64,000 nucleotides of DNA from Nitrosomonas sp. (GCA_031316255.1 JALDQW010000001.1:2513485-2577484); one strand, 5' to 3'; counted from the first letter of the stretch, positions 17,883-26,132 are shown. Made by a program: numbers and translations. The notes: a model not told the origin generated them from the letters alone.

Positions 17883-19005
17883 GTGTTTAATTGCATTAAT
17901 AATATTCATTAATATGATATCCTAGGCATTATGCCTAGAAAAGCTATAGAAATAACACTTACACAAGATCAGAAAGAACACCTGGAGAAAATTGTTCGCA
18001 GTCATAGCGCTGAGCGCAGACTCGTTGAAAGGGCTGAAATTATTCTGTCCTGTGCGTCAGGCAAGCGGAACCAAGAAATTGCACAGGAGCACGAAACATC
18101 AGAAATACGAGTCAGTAAGTGGCGCAAACGGTTTGCGCAATACGGTATTGCCGGACTTGAAGATGAGCAGCGTCCAGGGAAGCCCAGGCAGTACGGTGAG
18201 GATTTTAGGGGCAAACTGCTCGCCACATTAAAATTGAAACCGCCTGACGGTTTATCCAGATGGGACTGTCCTACTTTGGCAGAGCGATTGGATGCAAGTA
18301 TCCATGCGGTATGGCGAACACTAAAGAAAGATGGAATTTATTTGCACAGGGCGCGCAGTTGGTGTGTCAGTACAGATCCTCAATTTGCAGAGAAATCTGC
18401 AGCCATAATTGGGTTGTATCTGAATCCGCCACTGAATGCATTGGTGTTGAGTGTGGATGAAAAGCCCAGTATCCAAGCTTTAGAGCGAGAAGTTGGATAC
18501 ATTGAAACACGTGACCAAAAAATGATGCGCGCCTATAAAAGTACGTACAAGCGTCATGGGACATTGAATTTATTTGCGGCGCTGAATGTGGCTACGGGCC
18601 ACATTACGGCTCAGACCACTCAAACCAAAACGCGAGAGGATTTCCAGAATTTTATGAGCGGCGTGATGCAAGATTTACCCGTGCACAAAGAAGTGCATGT
18701 GATTTTGGATAACTATTGCACCCATAAAAAGAATGATGAGTGGCTTGACAAATATGGCGGACGGGTACACTTCCACTTTACCCCCACATCAGCAAGTTGG
18801 TTAAATCAGATTGAGATTTGGTTTGGTATTTTATCTCGCAAGACACTGAAAAATGCAAGCTTTAAAGATGTTGCGGAATTGAGAGGTGCAATCGAAGCAT
18901 TTATCGAACGTCACAATCAAAATGCGCAGCCATTTAAATGGCGCTGCCCGGAAGTGAGGGGGAGTCAAATAAAGAATACTTTATCTAATTTATGCAATTA
19001 AACAC
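17883..19005 (+). mobile_element. IS630-family insertion sequence
   Basis: 1,123 bp with perfect 14-bp terminal repeats (GTGTTTAATTGCAT at 17883, its complement ending at 19005) and a TA target duplication at 17881-17882 and 19006-19007, as expected for IS630/mariner. One complete transposase gene. It inserted in the leader of the small secreted protein gene at 17438-17842. Confidence 0.95.
17931..19001 (+). CDS. IS630-family transposase
   Basis: A 356-aa DDE transposase. N-terminal HTH (RNQEIAQEHETSEIRVSKWR) and a linker are followed by the catalytic core: Asp in VLSVDEKPSIQAL, Asp in HVILDNYCTHKK, Glu in SWLNQIEIWFGILSR. Length and motifs are complete. The stop codon lies inside the right terminal repeat. 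Probably active. Confidence 0.95.
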   Translation: MPRKAIEITLTQDQKEHLEKIVRSHSAERRLVERAEIILSCASGKRNQEIAQEHETSEIRVSKWRKRFAQYGIAGLEDEQRPGKPRQYGEDFRGKLLATLKLKPPDGLSRWDCPTLAERLDASIHAVWRTLKKDGIYLHRARSWCVSTDPQFAEKSAAIIGLYLNPPLNALVLSVDEKPSIQALEREVGYIETRDQKMMRAYKSTYKRHGTLNLFAALNVATGHITAQTTQTKTREDFQNFMSGVMQDLPVHKEVHVILDNYCTHKKNDEWLDKYGGRVHFHFTPTSASWLNQIEIWFGILSRKTLKNASFKDVAELRGAIEAFIERHNQNAQPFKWRCPEVRGSQIKNTLSNLCN

Positions 19006-19029
19006 TAGGTTAATCAATGCAACAAATAT

Positions 19030-19068
19030 ATTGGGGTAATCCTTATTTCTCACTAAGAGAAACCATTA
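19030..19068 (-). promoter_or_regulatory. 39-bp upstream element, copy A
   Basis: On the minus strand it begins TAATGGTTT, then CTTAG after two bases, an A/T-rich middle and CCCCAAT near the end. It aligns without gaps to copies at 23838, 24532 and 25161. Removing the IS630 element and one TA copy, it would lie 62 bp before the start of the secreted protein gene at 17842. Confidence 0.75.
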
Positions 19069-19215
19069 CGCATAAAGAACAGATTACACCGCTTTCTTTT
19101 CCCCTGTCATACACCAGATATGGTCATGGCTCTTAAAAACACCAGATTTGTAATGTTTGAGTTTGATTTAAAGACTTTTGTAACAGTAGCGTAATTTCAT
19201 TGCGATCAGTTTGGT

Positions 19216-20667
19216 CTAAAAGGTTATGTCCCATTGCAGCCAAAAACGTTGATCCGATTGATTCTGAATAACCAGATGACTGACCTGAAAATTTATCTTG
19301 TTCATATGGCCATTAAAAAAATAAGTCATTACCCCACTATATTCTTCTTGAAGATCATTTTTAAAATTGACATTAGGGTCAACGAACGCGTATCTTCCAG
19401 CGAATTCCAGATTGCTGGGTATAGACGGAAGAATATGATGAGGAAAGTAGCCTGCCTGTACTAGGCCGCCCATGAGATTGGTTTTTCTTGCAGGATCACC
19501 TTGACCTTTAAATAAATCGATAACTTCTTTCCAATGCATCTCATGTTGTAATGAAAAACCAAGCCATTTAAAACGTACTTCTTCCATCATCTGGTTGATG
19601 CGGTATTGCCCGTCTTGCCCTGGAGCGAATCCGGGCAGGTCACGACAACTCCGGCTGTCGGTTTGAAATGCTGTACATTTACTCCGATTTGTAGCTGCCG
19701 CAAATGCGAAATTAAGCGCCGGTTTTTCATGAAACTCGATATCGGATTGAGAAAATGGCATTGCGCCGCCTAAGGCATTCCACTGTAGTCGCCCCGAGTA
19801 CATCATATGACTGTCGTCATTGCTGTTTTCACCCACACCCAAGCCAGTGAAGATGCCAGCATAGTAACTAATATCATGCCAGGTTTGAGGAAACAAATTG
19901 CCAAATACCTGTATACCTTGTTGCCGGTCTACGGTGAAAATGTCATTGACGATAGAACGATTGACAAACTGCTGGTTAGCAGAAGAAGTTACACGTTCAT
20001 CGTTATAAATAACCTTACCACGACCAGCCCATAATTTGGCCCATTTGTATTTATCAATGGTCAGGTTTAAATCCCGTAGTACCGGCTGAGACCAGTCATA
20101 TTGCAAGTAATATTTCAGCCATGGCCAGTAGGCATGACCCCTGAGTCTGGTTCTTGCGCGGCGAATTCTGAATGAGCTTTCGTCACGTTCCAGATCTTCG
20201 ATTGAGCGCAGATCACTGTCGAAAGGATTTGAGTAGCGAAATTGTATTCTATTTTGGATGGCTAAAGAGAATCTATCGTTTTCTGTTCTGAATGCAAACC
20301 CATTCTTACCGTAGCTAACATTTGCAAAACCTTCGAGTGGTCTGGATTTGGGTTCTATTGCTACGGGTTCTTTAACGGATTGAGTTTGTGTGAGTTCTTC
20401 CTTTATTGCAACTTCACCGTCGTCAGGAGCAGGAGGTGTTGTAACTGATACCGAACCAGCCCTTGATTCCAGTTTTTCGAGTCGTTCAAGTTTCTCATCA
20501 AGTTCTTTCAGCTTGGCATCAAGGCGTTTTTCAATCGCTAAAAGTTCTTGTTTGTAGAGTTCTGGGTTTTTTAATCCTGTCGATGCAATCGAAACCTTCT
20601 GAAAAAAACCGAATAACAATAAAATAACAAAGTAGGCTATTAATCGGGAAGTAAAAGGACTGCGCAT
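19216..20667 (-). CDS. OprP/OprO-type phosphate-selective porin
   Basis: A 483-aa outer-membrane beta-barrel. It has a signal/anchor region (LIAYFVILLLFGFFQKVSIA), a coiled coil (ELLAIEKRLDAKLKELDEKL) and a barrel from about residue 120 (FRIRRARTRLRGHAYWPWLK, the OprP family start) to the terminal aromatic FWLQWDITF. ATG 20667 is chosen over GTG 20676 because GGAG lies just upstream of it. Four TGTTACA-type repeats at 11-bp steps lie upstream, a Pho-box layout, so phosphate-starvation control by PhoB is likely. Pore specificity is inferred from family and operator. Confidence 0.88.
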   Translation of the reverse strand: MRSPFTSRLIAYFVILLLFGFFQKVSIASTGLKNPELYKQELLAIEKRLDAKLKELDEKLERLEKLESRAGSVSVTTPPAPDDGEVAIKEELTQTQSVKEPVAIEPKSRPLEGFANVSYGKNGFAFRTENDRFSLAIQNRIQFRYSNPFDSDLRSIEDLERDESSFRIRRARTRLRGHAYWPWLKYYLQYDWSQPVLRDLNLTIDKYKWAKLWAGRGKVIYNDERVTSSANQQFVNRSIVNDIFTVDRQQGIQVFGNLFPQTWHDISYYAGIFTGLGVGENSNDDSHMMYSGRLQWNALGGAMPFSQSDIEFHEKPALNFAFAAATNRSKCTAFQTDSRSCRDLPGFAPGQDGQYRINQMMEEVRFKWLGFSLQHEMHWKEVIDLFKGQGDPARKTNLMGGLVQAGYFPHHILPSIPSNLEFAGRYAFVDPNVNFKNDLQEEYSGVMTYFFNGHMNKINFQVSHLVIQNQSDQRFWLQWDITF

Positions 20668-20701
20668 GAACTCCACACCTTGTATCTGTAAAAGGTCTAA
20701 T

Positions 20702-20741
20702 TGTTACAGATTTGTTACAGTTTTGTTACAACAGCGTTACA
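20702..20741 (-). promoter_or_regulatory. Pho-box-like array upstream of porin
   Basis: TGTTACA at 20702, 20713 and 20724 and CGTTACA at 20735 step by exactly 11 bp. Read on the gene strand this gives CTGTAAC-N4-CTGTAAC units, close to the PhoB consensus CTGTCAT-N4-CTGTCAT. It lies 35-74 bp upstream of the porin start. It probably binds PhoB dimers. Confidence 0.7.
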
Positions 20742-21309
20742 TAATTGAGCATAAAAAATACTCAATGGCAGCATTTTAAGTTGAAAAAATTTGTATTGTA
20801 TTTATTATCAATAATTTATATCTGTCATCGAAATGATAAAAGTGGTTTTTTCAGTGCTTTCCTAAAATAGACAATTCTTTTTAAAACATTCATATTGAAA
20901 GTTGCGTTGCCGCAATTTCATGATTTTCGGCATACTTGGGCTTCATGGCGTCAGCAGGCTGGCGTGAGCTGTGATTAACTCAAAGACCAGGGCGGCTGTA
21001 AGTCCAGGAATATGGTGGATTGTTACACCAAGTTTGCAATCGAGAATCTGGCGATTGTTGCATTCAGAGCTGATTCGACACGTGGCAGCAAAGTGTTGTC
21101 ACGTTATAAATGGAAATGACTTGGATGTGTCTGAGTTTGTTGGTTTGTTAAATTTGACGCATTCCAAATGTCATTCGAATGGAAAAGATATAGGACGAAC
21201 AGGTTAAGTCGGTATCTCACTATACCTTTGGAAAAAGAGAGCAATATAATTATTTACAAAATTCCAGTAATACCTACGCATAACCTCTACTTGCAGGAGT
21301 TTCATAGAG
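20742..21309. other. gene-free stretch
   Basis: A-rich around 20760-20880. A small open frame at 20971-21207 (+) has no ribosome site or recognisable domain. I see no RNA gene, strong hairpin or IS end. Confidence 0.4.
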
Positions 21310-22077
21310 ATGGAATGGATCGTAGTTAGTCTAGCCGGATTTTTCGGTGGAATGCTAAACGCAGTCGCAGGCGGGGGGAGTTTTATTACATTGCCAGCAT
21401 TGATTTTTATAGGTGTTTCTCCCGTTTCAGCCAATACTACAGGCACTGCGGCGCTTCTTCCTGGCTATATAGCAAGCGCCTGGCGATTCAGGCATGATAT
21501 TGATTATCCAGCTGGCTTAAATATTATATCCATAACATGGATAGCAATGTTTGGTGGTGTAGTGGGTGCTACGATCCTATTAATAACAAATGAGCAATTG
21601 TTTTCAATGCTAATTCCTTGGTTGATTTTGTTCGCTACGGTCGCATTTGTGATTGGGCCTTGGTTTTTACGAAGAAAAAACACAGTTCTAAAAAAAACAA
21701 GGTGTGAACTCAATTTTTCCAGAAAGCAAGTCGTAACCACTTGTCTGGTCTTGCTTGCTGTCTGTATATACGGCGGTTATTTCAATGGTGGGCTAGGAAT
21801 AATATTGCTAGCAACGCTATGTTTAATGGGTCAAACCAGCTTACACAGCATGAATGGTATAAAAAACGTTATCTCAGCATTACTGACCATGGTTGCGGTT
21901 GCTGTTTACGCCATTGGAGGTACAATTGCATGGAGTTATCTTGTGCTGATGAGTATTTCGGCAGTTGCTGGTGGCTACTTTGGCGCAGCATTGGCATACC
22001 GTGTATCTCAAGAAATTATGCGCAGCTTTATCGTACTTGTCGGCAGTTTAATGTCCGTAGTGTTTTTTCTTCAATAA
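21310..22077 (+). CDS. TauE/SafE (TSUP) family transporter
   Basis: A 255-aa inner-membrane protein with about eight hydrophobic helices. The duplicated family motif is seen as GFFGGMLNAVAGGGSFITLP near the start and YGGYFNGGLGIILLATL past the middle. TSUP members export sulfite, sulfonates or related organic anions. ATG 21310 is 7 nt after a GAG in TTCATAGAG. Monocistronic by spacing; the substrate cannot be told. Confidence 0.9.
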   Translation: MEWIVVSLAGFFGGMLNAVAGGGSFITLPALIFIGVSPVSANTTGTAALLPGYIASAWRFRHDIDYPAGLNIISITWIAMFGGVVGATILLITNEQLFSMLIPWLILFATVAFVIGPWFLRRKNTVLKKTRCELNFSRKQVVTTCLVLLAVCIYGGYFNGGLGIILLATLCLMGQTSLHSMNGIKNVISALLTMVAVAVYAIGGTIAWSYLVLMSISAVAGGYFGAALAYRVSQEIMRSFIVLVGSLMSVVFFLQ

Positions 22078-22369
22078 CTGGTGAGGTTTAATGAGATTGG
22101 AGTAAAACAGTTTGGAATTGGCTAAGGAAAAAGGTCGAATTGTCTCATTCAAGCCTGCGCGTTTGTTGCATTAGTCCGGGCTTTCATGCCAACGATGTCA
22201 GGACGCTTCTAGGGCGGCATTTAATCTGTTGCATGTCCACATCGATTTGACGATCTTATAATTACTCATATATGTTATTAAAGGTGCGTGCTGTTTATTC
22301 AGTGCCGCGTATTATGGCATTGCATCTGTGAGCACATTCAGTCCAATTTAATACAAAGGGGTTATAGCC

Positions 22370-22987
22370 GTGAATTTTCCTGATTTTTATCAACAAGCTC
22401 CTACCGTTCGTACCTATGATCCATTTGCTGCAATGTTGGGAGCTAGCCACGAGGGTATACTCGAATATCAATATGTGGATGCTGTGCGTCTGGCCGGGCA
22501 TTCTTGCCCTACCGTCGCTGGCGCTTTTTTGGTCGGGCGTGCAGCACTAAGAGCGCTTTATCCGGATCAACCTGCTGAACGCGGCAACATTGCCGTGCAT
22601 ATGCCTGCGCCGGAAGATGACGGTGTAACAGGTGTCATGGCCCAAGTATTGACATTACTCACTGGTGCTGCGTCTGATAATGGTTTTCAAGGAATCCGTG
22701 GACACTTCAAACATAAGGGGTTACTTAGTTTTGCGGATCATCGTGAAGGCGAAGCAATCATCTTTAAGCGCTTAGACAATGATGTAAGCGTGGCTGTGAC
22801 ACTCAATGTTTCTTTAATTCCAGCTGATCCTGCTCAAGGAGAACGTTTGATGGCCATTCTACAGGATTGTGCAGACACTTCCCAACAGGTTGCATTTGCT
22901 AAGGCATGGCAGGATCGGGTACAGCGCATACTGCTCGAATTTTCCGATGATCCTCGCGTAATACATGTCACTCCAGCAAATTTCTAG
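22370..22987 (+). CDS. FmdE-family protein
   Basis: A 205-aa cytosolic protein with the FmdE/GSU fold signature near the start: YQYVDAVRLAGHSCPTVAGA and FLVGRAALRALYP, then PEDDGVTGVMAQVLTLLTG and GFQGIRGHFKHKGLL. The His/Cys in GHSCP is the usual metal ligand region. FmdE relatives occur outside methanogens, often with molybdenum-cofactor or thiol chemistry; the exact role is unknown. GTG start at 22370 with AAGGGG upstream. Confidence 0.85.
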   Translation: MNFPDFYQQAPTVRTYDPFAAMLGASHEGILEYQYVDAVRLAGHSCPTVAGAFLVGRAALRALYPDQPAERGNIAVHMPAPEDDGVTGVMAQVLTLLTGAASDNGFQGIRGHFKHKGLLSFADHREGEAIIFKRLDNDVSVAVTLNVSLIPADPAQGERLMAILQDCADTSQQVAFAKAWQDRVQRILLEFSDDPRVIHVTPANF

Positions 22988-23335
22988 ACGCAAACCTGAC
23001 AATCCCTTTTTATTCTGTGAAAATTACCACGTTTTTGCACGCTGGGTCATGAGGTTGTTAATCGGCATTGAGTTTTTCCCAGTAATCGACAAGTAGGTGA
23101 TTTCATGAAAGTATTTTAGAACGATTACTTGGAATTACTTATTGAAAGAATTAATCGCCTGTTTTGTGCAAAGATTGGCAAAATTTCAATACCTTTTGAC
23201 ATCTTAATTTTAACAATTATTTAGAATAACAGTCCGTCTCTGCTAGTCTATAACTTTTAGTGATAATTCCTTTTAGAAAATTATAGAAAAACGAAATGAC
23301 TGGGAAAATTAAAGGTGCGAATTATTAGGGATTCC

Positions 23336-23363
23336 AGCCAGATTGACTTGATTGAATCTGGCT
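23336..23363 (+). terminator. hairpin with nearby T-run
   Basis: AGCCAGATT pairs perfectly with AATCTGGCT around a 10-nt loop, and six T lie at 23371-23376 on the plus strand. It could end plus-strand transcription from the FmdE-like gene. It sits 30 bp beyond the stop of the minus-strand secreted protein gene at 23393, so bidirectional use is possible. Confidence 0.6.
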
Positions 23364-23392
23364 GAAAAACTTTTTTGCTTGTATGTCGATGA

Positions 23393-23776
23393 TTAATTTG
23401 TAATTTGATGTTTATTTACAACTGATTCAGATATTTTTTGTTCAATTGCTAATGCATGATGATAAGCAGCTTTATCTGAATATTCTATAGCCGCTTTTTC
23501 GCAACGTTCGATTTTACTGGACACATAATTTTTGATGTTTCTTCCATTATTTTCAAAGAAACTGAAATGCGGTTTATTGTTTAGAACTTTTAATATCGCT
23601 AATTCTTCGTGTATTTTATTTTCCATTACTTTGGCTAAATTTGCATATCGATGAGCTAATAAATCATGACTGAGTCCATGTTCATTATTGTGAGCAAAGA
23701 CAATCGAATTCATCAATAAATATGAGATCAAAAAAACCAAAGAAGATGAAACGGTGAATAAAATTTCTTTTTTCAT
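23393..23776 (-). CDS. small secreted protein, distant family member
   Basis: A 127-aa protein with a signal peptide (FTVSSSLVFLISYLLMNSIV, then FAHN). The mature part has the same plan as the 17438 and 24071 products: an N-terminal His/Asn segment, helices (KVMENKIHEELAILKVLNNK), a short FSFFENNGRNIKNYVSSKIE that parallels ASFGRNAKTFKQHIEFKLR, and EYSDKAAYHHALAIEQ paralleling LQKAAYHEHMAVEE. Start ATG 23776 with TAGGAG upstream. The 39-bp element ends 61 bp before the start. Probably periplasmic; function unknown. Confidence 0.75.
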   Translation of the reverse strand: MKKEILFTVSSSLVFLISYLLMNSIVFAHNNEHGLSHDLLAHRYANLAKVMENKIHEELAILKVLNNKPHFSFFENNGRNIKNYVSSKIERCEKAAIEYSDKAAYHHALAIEQKISESVVNKHQITN

Positions 23777-23837
23777 AACAGATTACTCCTAGCAAAAGGA
23801 CCAGTACGTATCTTATGTCAGCCAATCCGATAAAAAT

Positions 23838-23876
23838 ATTGGGGAAACTATTGTTTTTCTCTAAGGCAAACCATTA
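23838..23876 (-). promoter_or_regulatory. 39-bp upstream element, copy B
   Basis: Same gapless layout as the other copies on the minus strand: TAATGGTTT, CTTAG, AATAGT, CCCCAATA. It lies 61 bp upstream of the secreted protein gene starting at 23776. Probably an activator site plus promoter. Confidence 0.75.
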
Positions 23877-23996
23877 TTAGCATGATCAATTTAATTTACA
23901 TGATATCTATTGAAATCTGCCTGGTTGCAGTCACACATGGTGGACAAAATAAATCTGTAAAACAATAGAATGAAGCTGGTTTATGAAGGTAATAAA

Positions 23997-24016
23997 AAAC
24001 CCACCGAAGTGGGTTT
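23997..24016 (-). terminator. rho-independent terminator of the 24071 gene
   Basis: On the minus strand AAACCCAC-TTCG-GTGGGTTT forms an 8-bp stem with a stable UUCG tetraloop, followed by TTTATT. It lies 55 bp after the stop of the secreted protein gene. Confidence 0.85.
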
Positions 24017-24070
24017 CATCGTAAGGTGTGATGTATAGGATTTGCGTTTGTTTACTCTCAGTATTGCAGT

Positions 24071-24463
24071 TTAACTTTTAGTTTTGCCAGACGGTACAGA
24101 TGCTGGATGAAATGATTGTTCAGCTGCCATTTTTTCATGATAAGCGGCCTTGTTTAAATTCTCTTCTACACCTGCTTCAAACTGGCGAAGCTTGAAATCC
24201 ACATGCTGCTTGAACGTTTTTGCATTTCTACCAAAGGAAGCGGTGCTTGGTTTATTCTTAATTGCTTCAATTTCTTCTTCTATCTTGGCTTTATATTCAT
24301 CTGCCTGTTCTTTGTAATACTGCGCTAATGCGGAGTGATTGGCATTGCTTTGCGTGTTAAAGGCAGTGTCCTGATCTCCAGCGAAAGTGGTGGCAGGTAA
24401 AGCAAGTAAAAGAGAAGCAACTAAAGAAATAATTGTAAGAGTCTGAGCTGTTCCTGTTTTCAT
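24071..24463 (-). CDS. small secreted protein, family member 2
   Basis: A 130-aa protein with a signal peptide (LTIISLVASLLLALPATTFA, cleavage near AGDQ). The mature part shares KPSTASFGRNAKTFKQHVD with the 17438 product, and the DNA of this core is almost unchanged between the two copies, implying recent duplication or strong constraint. It is helical and rich in Lys, Glu and Ala. ATG 24463 follows AAGGAG. The 39-bp element lies 68 bp upstream and a terminator follows, so it is a single-gene unit. Function unknown. Confidence 0.82.
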   Translation of the reverse strand: MKTGTAQTLTIISLVASLLLALPATTFAGDQDTAFNTQSNANHSALAQYYKEQADEYKAKIEEEIEAIKNKPSTASFGRNAKTFKQHVDFKLRQFEAGVEENLNKAAYHEKMAAEQSFHPASVPSGKTKS

Positions 24464-24531
24464 GATAGATACTCCTTTATTAAGCTAATTCATCATGGAA
24501 ACAAGTCTAAACAATTCAGTGAATCGTGCCT

Positions 24532-24570
24532 ATTGGGGTTACTATTAATTTTATCTAAGTAAAACCATTA
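24532..24570 (-). promoter_or_regulatory. 39-bp upstream element, copy C
   Basis: Minus-strand reading: TAATGGTTT, CTTAG after two bases, an AATAGT core and CCCCAATA. Gapless match to copies A, B and D. It ends 68 bp before the start of the gene at 24463. Confidence 0.75.
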
Positions 24571-24663
24571 GAACATGGCAATCAACAGATGCACATTAAA
24601 ATTTTGAAGAACTAATGCTCGGACGGCTATGAAAAATGCTGTACTTACTCACAAGTTTGGATT

Positions 24664-24749
24664 ACATAAGTCCTAATCAATACGAAGCGAAGCAGAAACA
24701 GCAAAAATGGTGAAAATTGCTTAACTGAAGTGTCCGATTTTACTTGACC
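24664..24749 (+). mobile_element. IS3-family 3' end relic
   Basis: About 85 bp matching, inverted, the sequence at 17151-17235: it encodes a PNQYEAKQKQQKW-like tail of an IS3 orfB and ends GTGTCCGATTTTACTTGAC. No other part of the element remains. With the 17151 relic it brackets 17.15-24.75 kb, both ends facing outward. Confidence 0.75.
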
Positions 24750-24974
24750 AGGTCAGTCCAGTGGGATAGGGGGGGGAACAAACAATAGACTATAAGTCTA
24801 GTCCCGACCCTCACTACTCGCGCTCGCCACGCGACGAAATTTGAAATAAAACTTAAATTGCAGATGTAATTATTTACCAGAGAGTGCAAAGCGTAACTTC
24901 AACTAGATAACCAGCGTTTGTTTCACGATGCACTTGCCTATGGCCAATTGCTTTGATAGTCAATGGTGCCTAAT

Positions 24975-25094
24975 TCAGATTTTATTCTGCACCTTAGGTT
25001 GTTCGATTGCAGGAGGGGTCACTGCAGATGCGACAACACCCAGACCAAAAATTACTGCAAGCGTACAGGCTGATAAAATTACAAAAGATTTCAT
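24975..25094 (-). CDS. 39-residue secreted or membrane-anchored peptide
   Basis: A short ORF: a basic start (MKSF), a hydrophobic run (VILSACTLAVIFGLGVVASA) and a small tail TPPAIEQPKVQNKI. ATG 25094 follows GAAGGAG with 7 nt spacing, a strong site. The 39-bp element, copy D, ends 66 bp upstream, as for the three longer secreted protein genes, which is the best support that it is real. It recalls entericidin-like small peptides in size only. Function unknown. Confidence 0.65.
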   Translation of the reverse strand: MKSFVILSACTLAVIFGLGVVASAVTPPAIEQPKVQNKI

Positions 25095-25160
25095 ATGAGT
25101 TGCTCCTTCAATTTTTATTAGAGAAGCAAGGCAGTTTAACTAAACTATCACGTGATTCAT

Positions 25161-25199
25161 ATGAGTAATACTATTATTCTTGGCCAAGGGAAACCATTA
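25161..25199 (-). promoter_or_regulatory. 39-bp upstream element, copy D
   Basis: Minus strand: TAATGGTTT, CTTGG, AATAATAGT; the final block is TACTCAT instead of CCCCAAT. Otherwise gapless with copies A-C. It lies 66 bp upstream of the small peptide gene at 25094. Confidence 0.65.
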
Positions 25200-25260
25200 G
25201 ATTATTTCTTCTGGTCGAATCACTTACCGAAGCATCAAATGCGATTGTTCGAAATAATTG

Positions 25261-25300
25261 TCTTCTCTCTCCTTTACTTGTAAGTAAAGGAGAGAGAAGA
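25261..25300. repeat. perfect 40-bp inverted repeat
   Basis: TCTTCTCTCTCCTTTACTT (25261-25279) and its exact reverse complement (25282-25300) are separated only by GT. There is no T-run on either side (ACTATC follows), so it is not a normal terminator. It may be a cruciform, a mobile-element end or a recombination scar. Confidence 0.7.
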
Positions 25301-25823
25301 CTATCAACTCGCTGACATTGCATATGTTTGAAATGCATCCTATCATTTTTCACATCAGATTGTTCCACCGGCGAGGTATTAGGCTGCAAGGGTTGGTAGG
25401 TGGTACTGGTACCATTGGACGATCAGTGGCATCAGCAGCAAGACCGAAAAAAGTATAGTACCTCGACTAGGAATCTTTAGAGTAAAAGACTCCGACAAAT
25501 AGTCCGCCGTCACAGATTTCCTCATCAAACCCACACCTCAAGAAATATCTCATAAGAAGTTTATCAAAAACTGGCTCACATTTTATTCCAACAAAACAGT
25601 CGTTTAAAATAGCTGTATATTGCGATGATACTGTTCTGAATAATCACTAATATTTGGCTGGCAAGTATCACGATGCAACAGGCAGTTTCTCGCAATATCG
25701 ATTGATCACTACAATCGGTCAGTCGTATCAACCAATCCCGAATTAATCCCATTGAAACGTAGCAGCCAGAACAGACGCATGTATTGCGCCTGCGGTTCTG
25801 CACGTCTATTGAAAGGAGTACAT
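25301..25823. other. gene-free junction between island segments
   Basis: About 520 bp with no ORF that has both a ribosome site and a recognisable product. It marks the change from the secreted-protein block to the ICE-like segment. I see no IS end or RNA gene. Confidence 0.4.
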
Positions 25824-26132
25824 ATGAACAAAGCAGTTAGAACGGGCAAGGGGAATTCGCCGCCCTTGTTTCCACTTGGCAAAGTTGTAGCGACGCCCAA
25901 CGCACTTGATGCGCTGGATCGTGCAGCAGTGAATAGCGTGGATCTCATTCGCCGTCATCAGCATGGTGACTGGGGCAATGTGCCGCCGAGTGACGCGGAA
26001 GAAAACGATCGATCTGTTGAGCAAGGCTTTCGCATCTTGTCGAGTTATCCACTCTCGGAAGATCAAAACATCTGGATCATCACCGAAGCAGATCGCAGTG
26101 CTACCACATTGCTATTGCCTGAAGATTATTAG
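25824..26132 (+). CDS. conserved ICE/plasmid-type hypothetical protein
   Basis: A 102-aa protein of a type common on integrative elements (often labelled plasmid-related protein): FPLGKVVATPNALDALDRAA, then HQHGDWGNVPPSDAEENDRS, then WIITEADRSATTLLLPEDY. The function is not established. ATG 25824 follows AAAGGAG and is preferred to an upstream start at 25752. Followed by a terminator at 26210-26240. Confidence 0.85.
   Translation: MNKAVRTGKGNSPPLFPLGKVVATPNALDALDRAAVNSVDLIRRHQHGDWGNVPPSDAEENDRSVEQGFRILSSYPLSEDQNIWIITEADRSATTLLLPEDY

Noticed and set aside
20971..21207. 78-codon plus-strand ORF before the TauE/SafE gene
   Set aside because: No ribosome site, no recognisable domain, and a composition unlike neighbouring genes; treated as chance.
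24788..24802. GACTATAAGTC, another C-box-like palindrome
   Set aside because: A GACT-N3-AGTC match is expected about once per 64 kb by chance, and no regulator or start codon is nearby.
25174..25389. 71-codon minus-strand ORF spanning the 40-bp palindrome
   Set aside because: Its middle is just the palindrome read through, and it overlaps the 39-bp element; no start signal.
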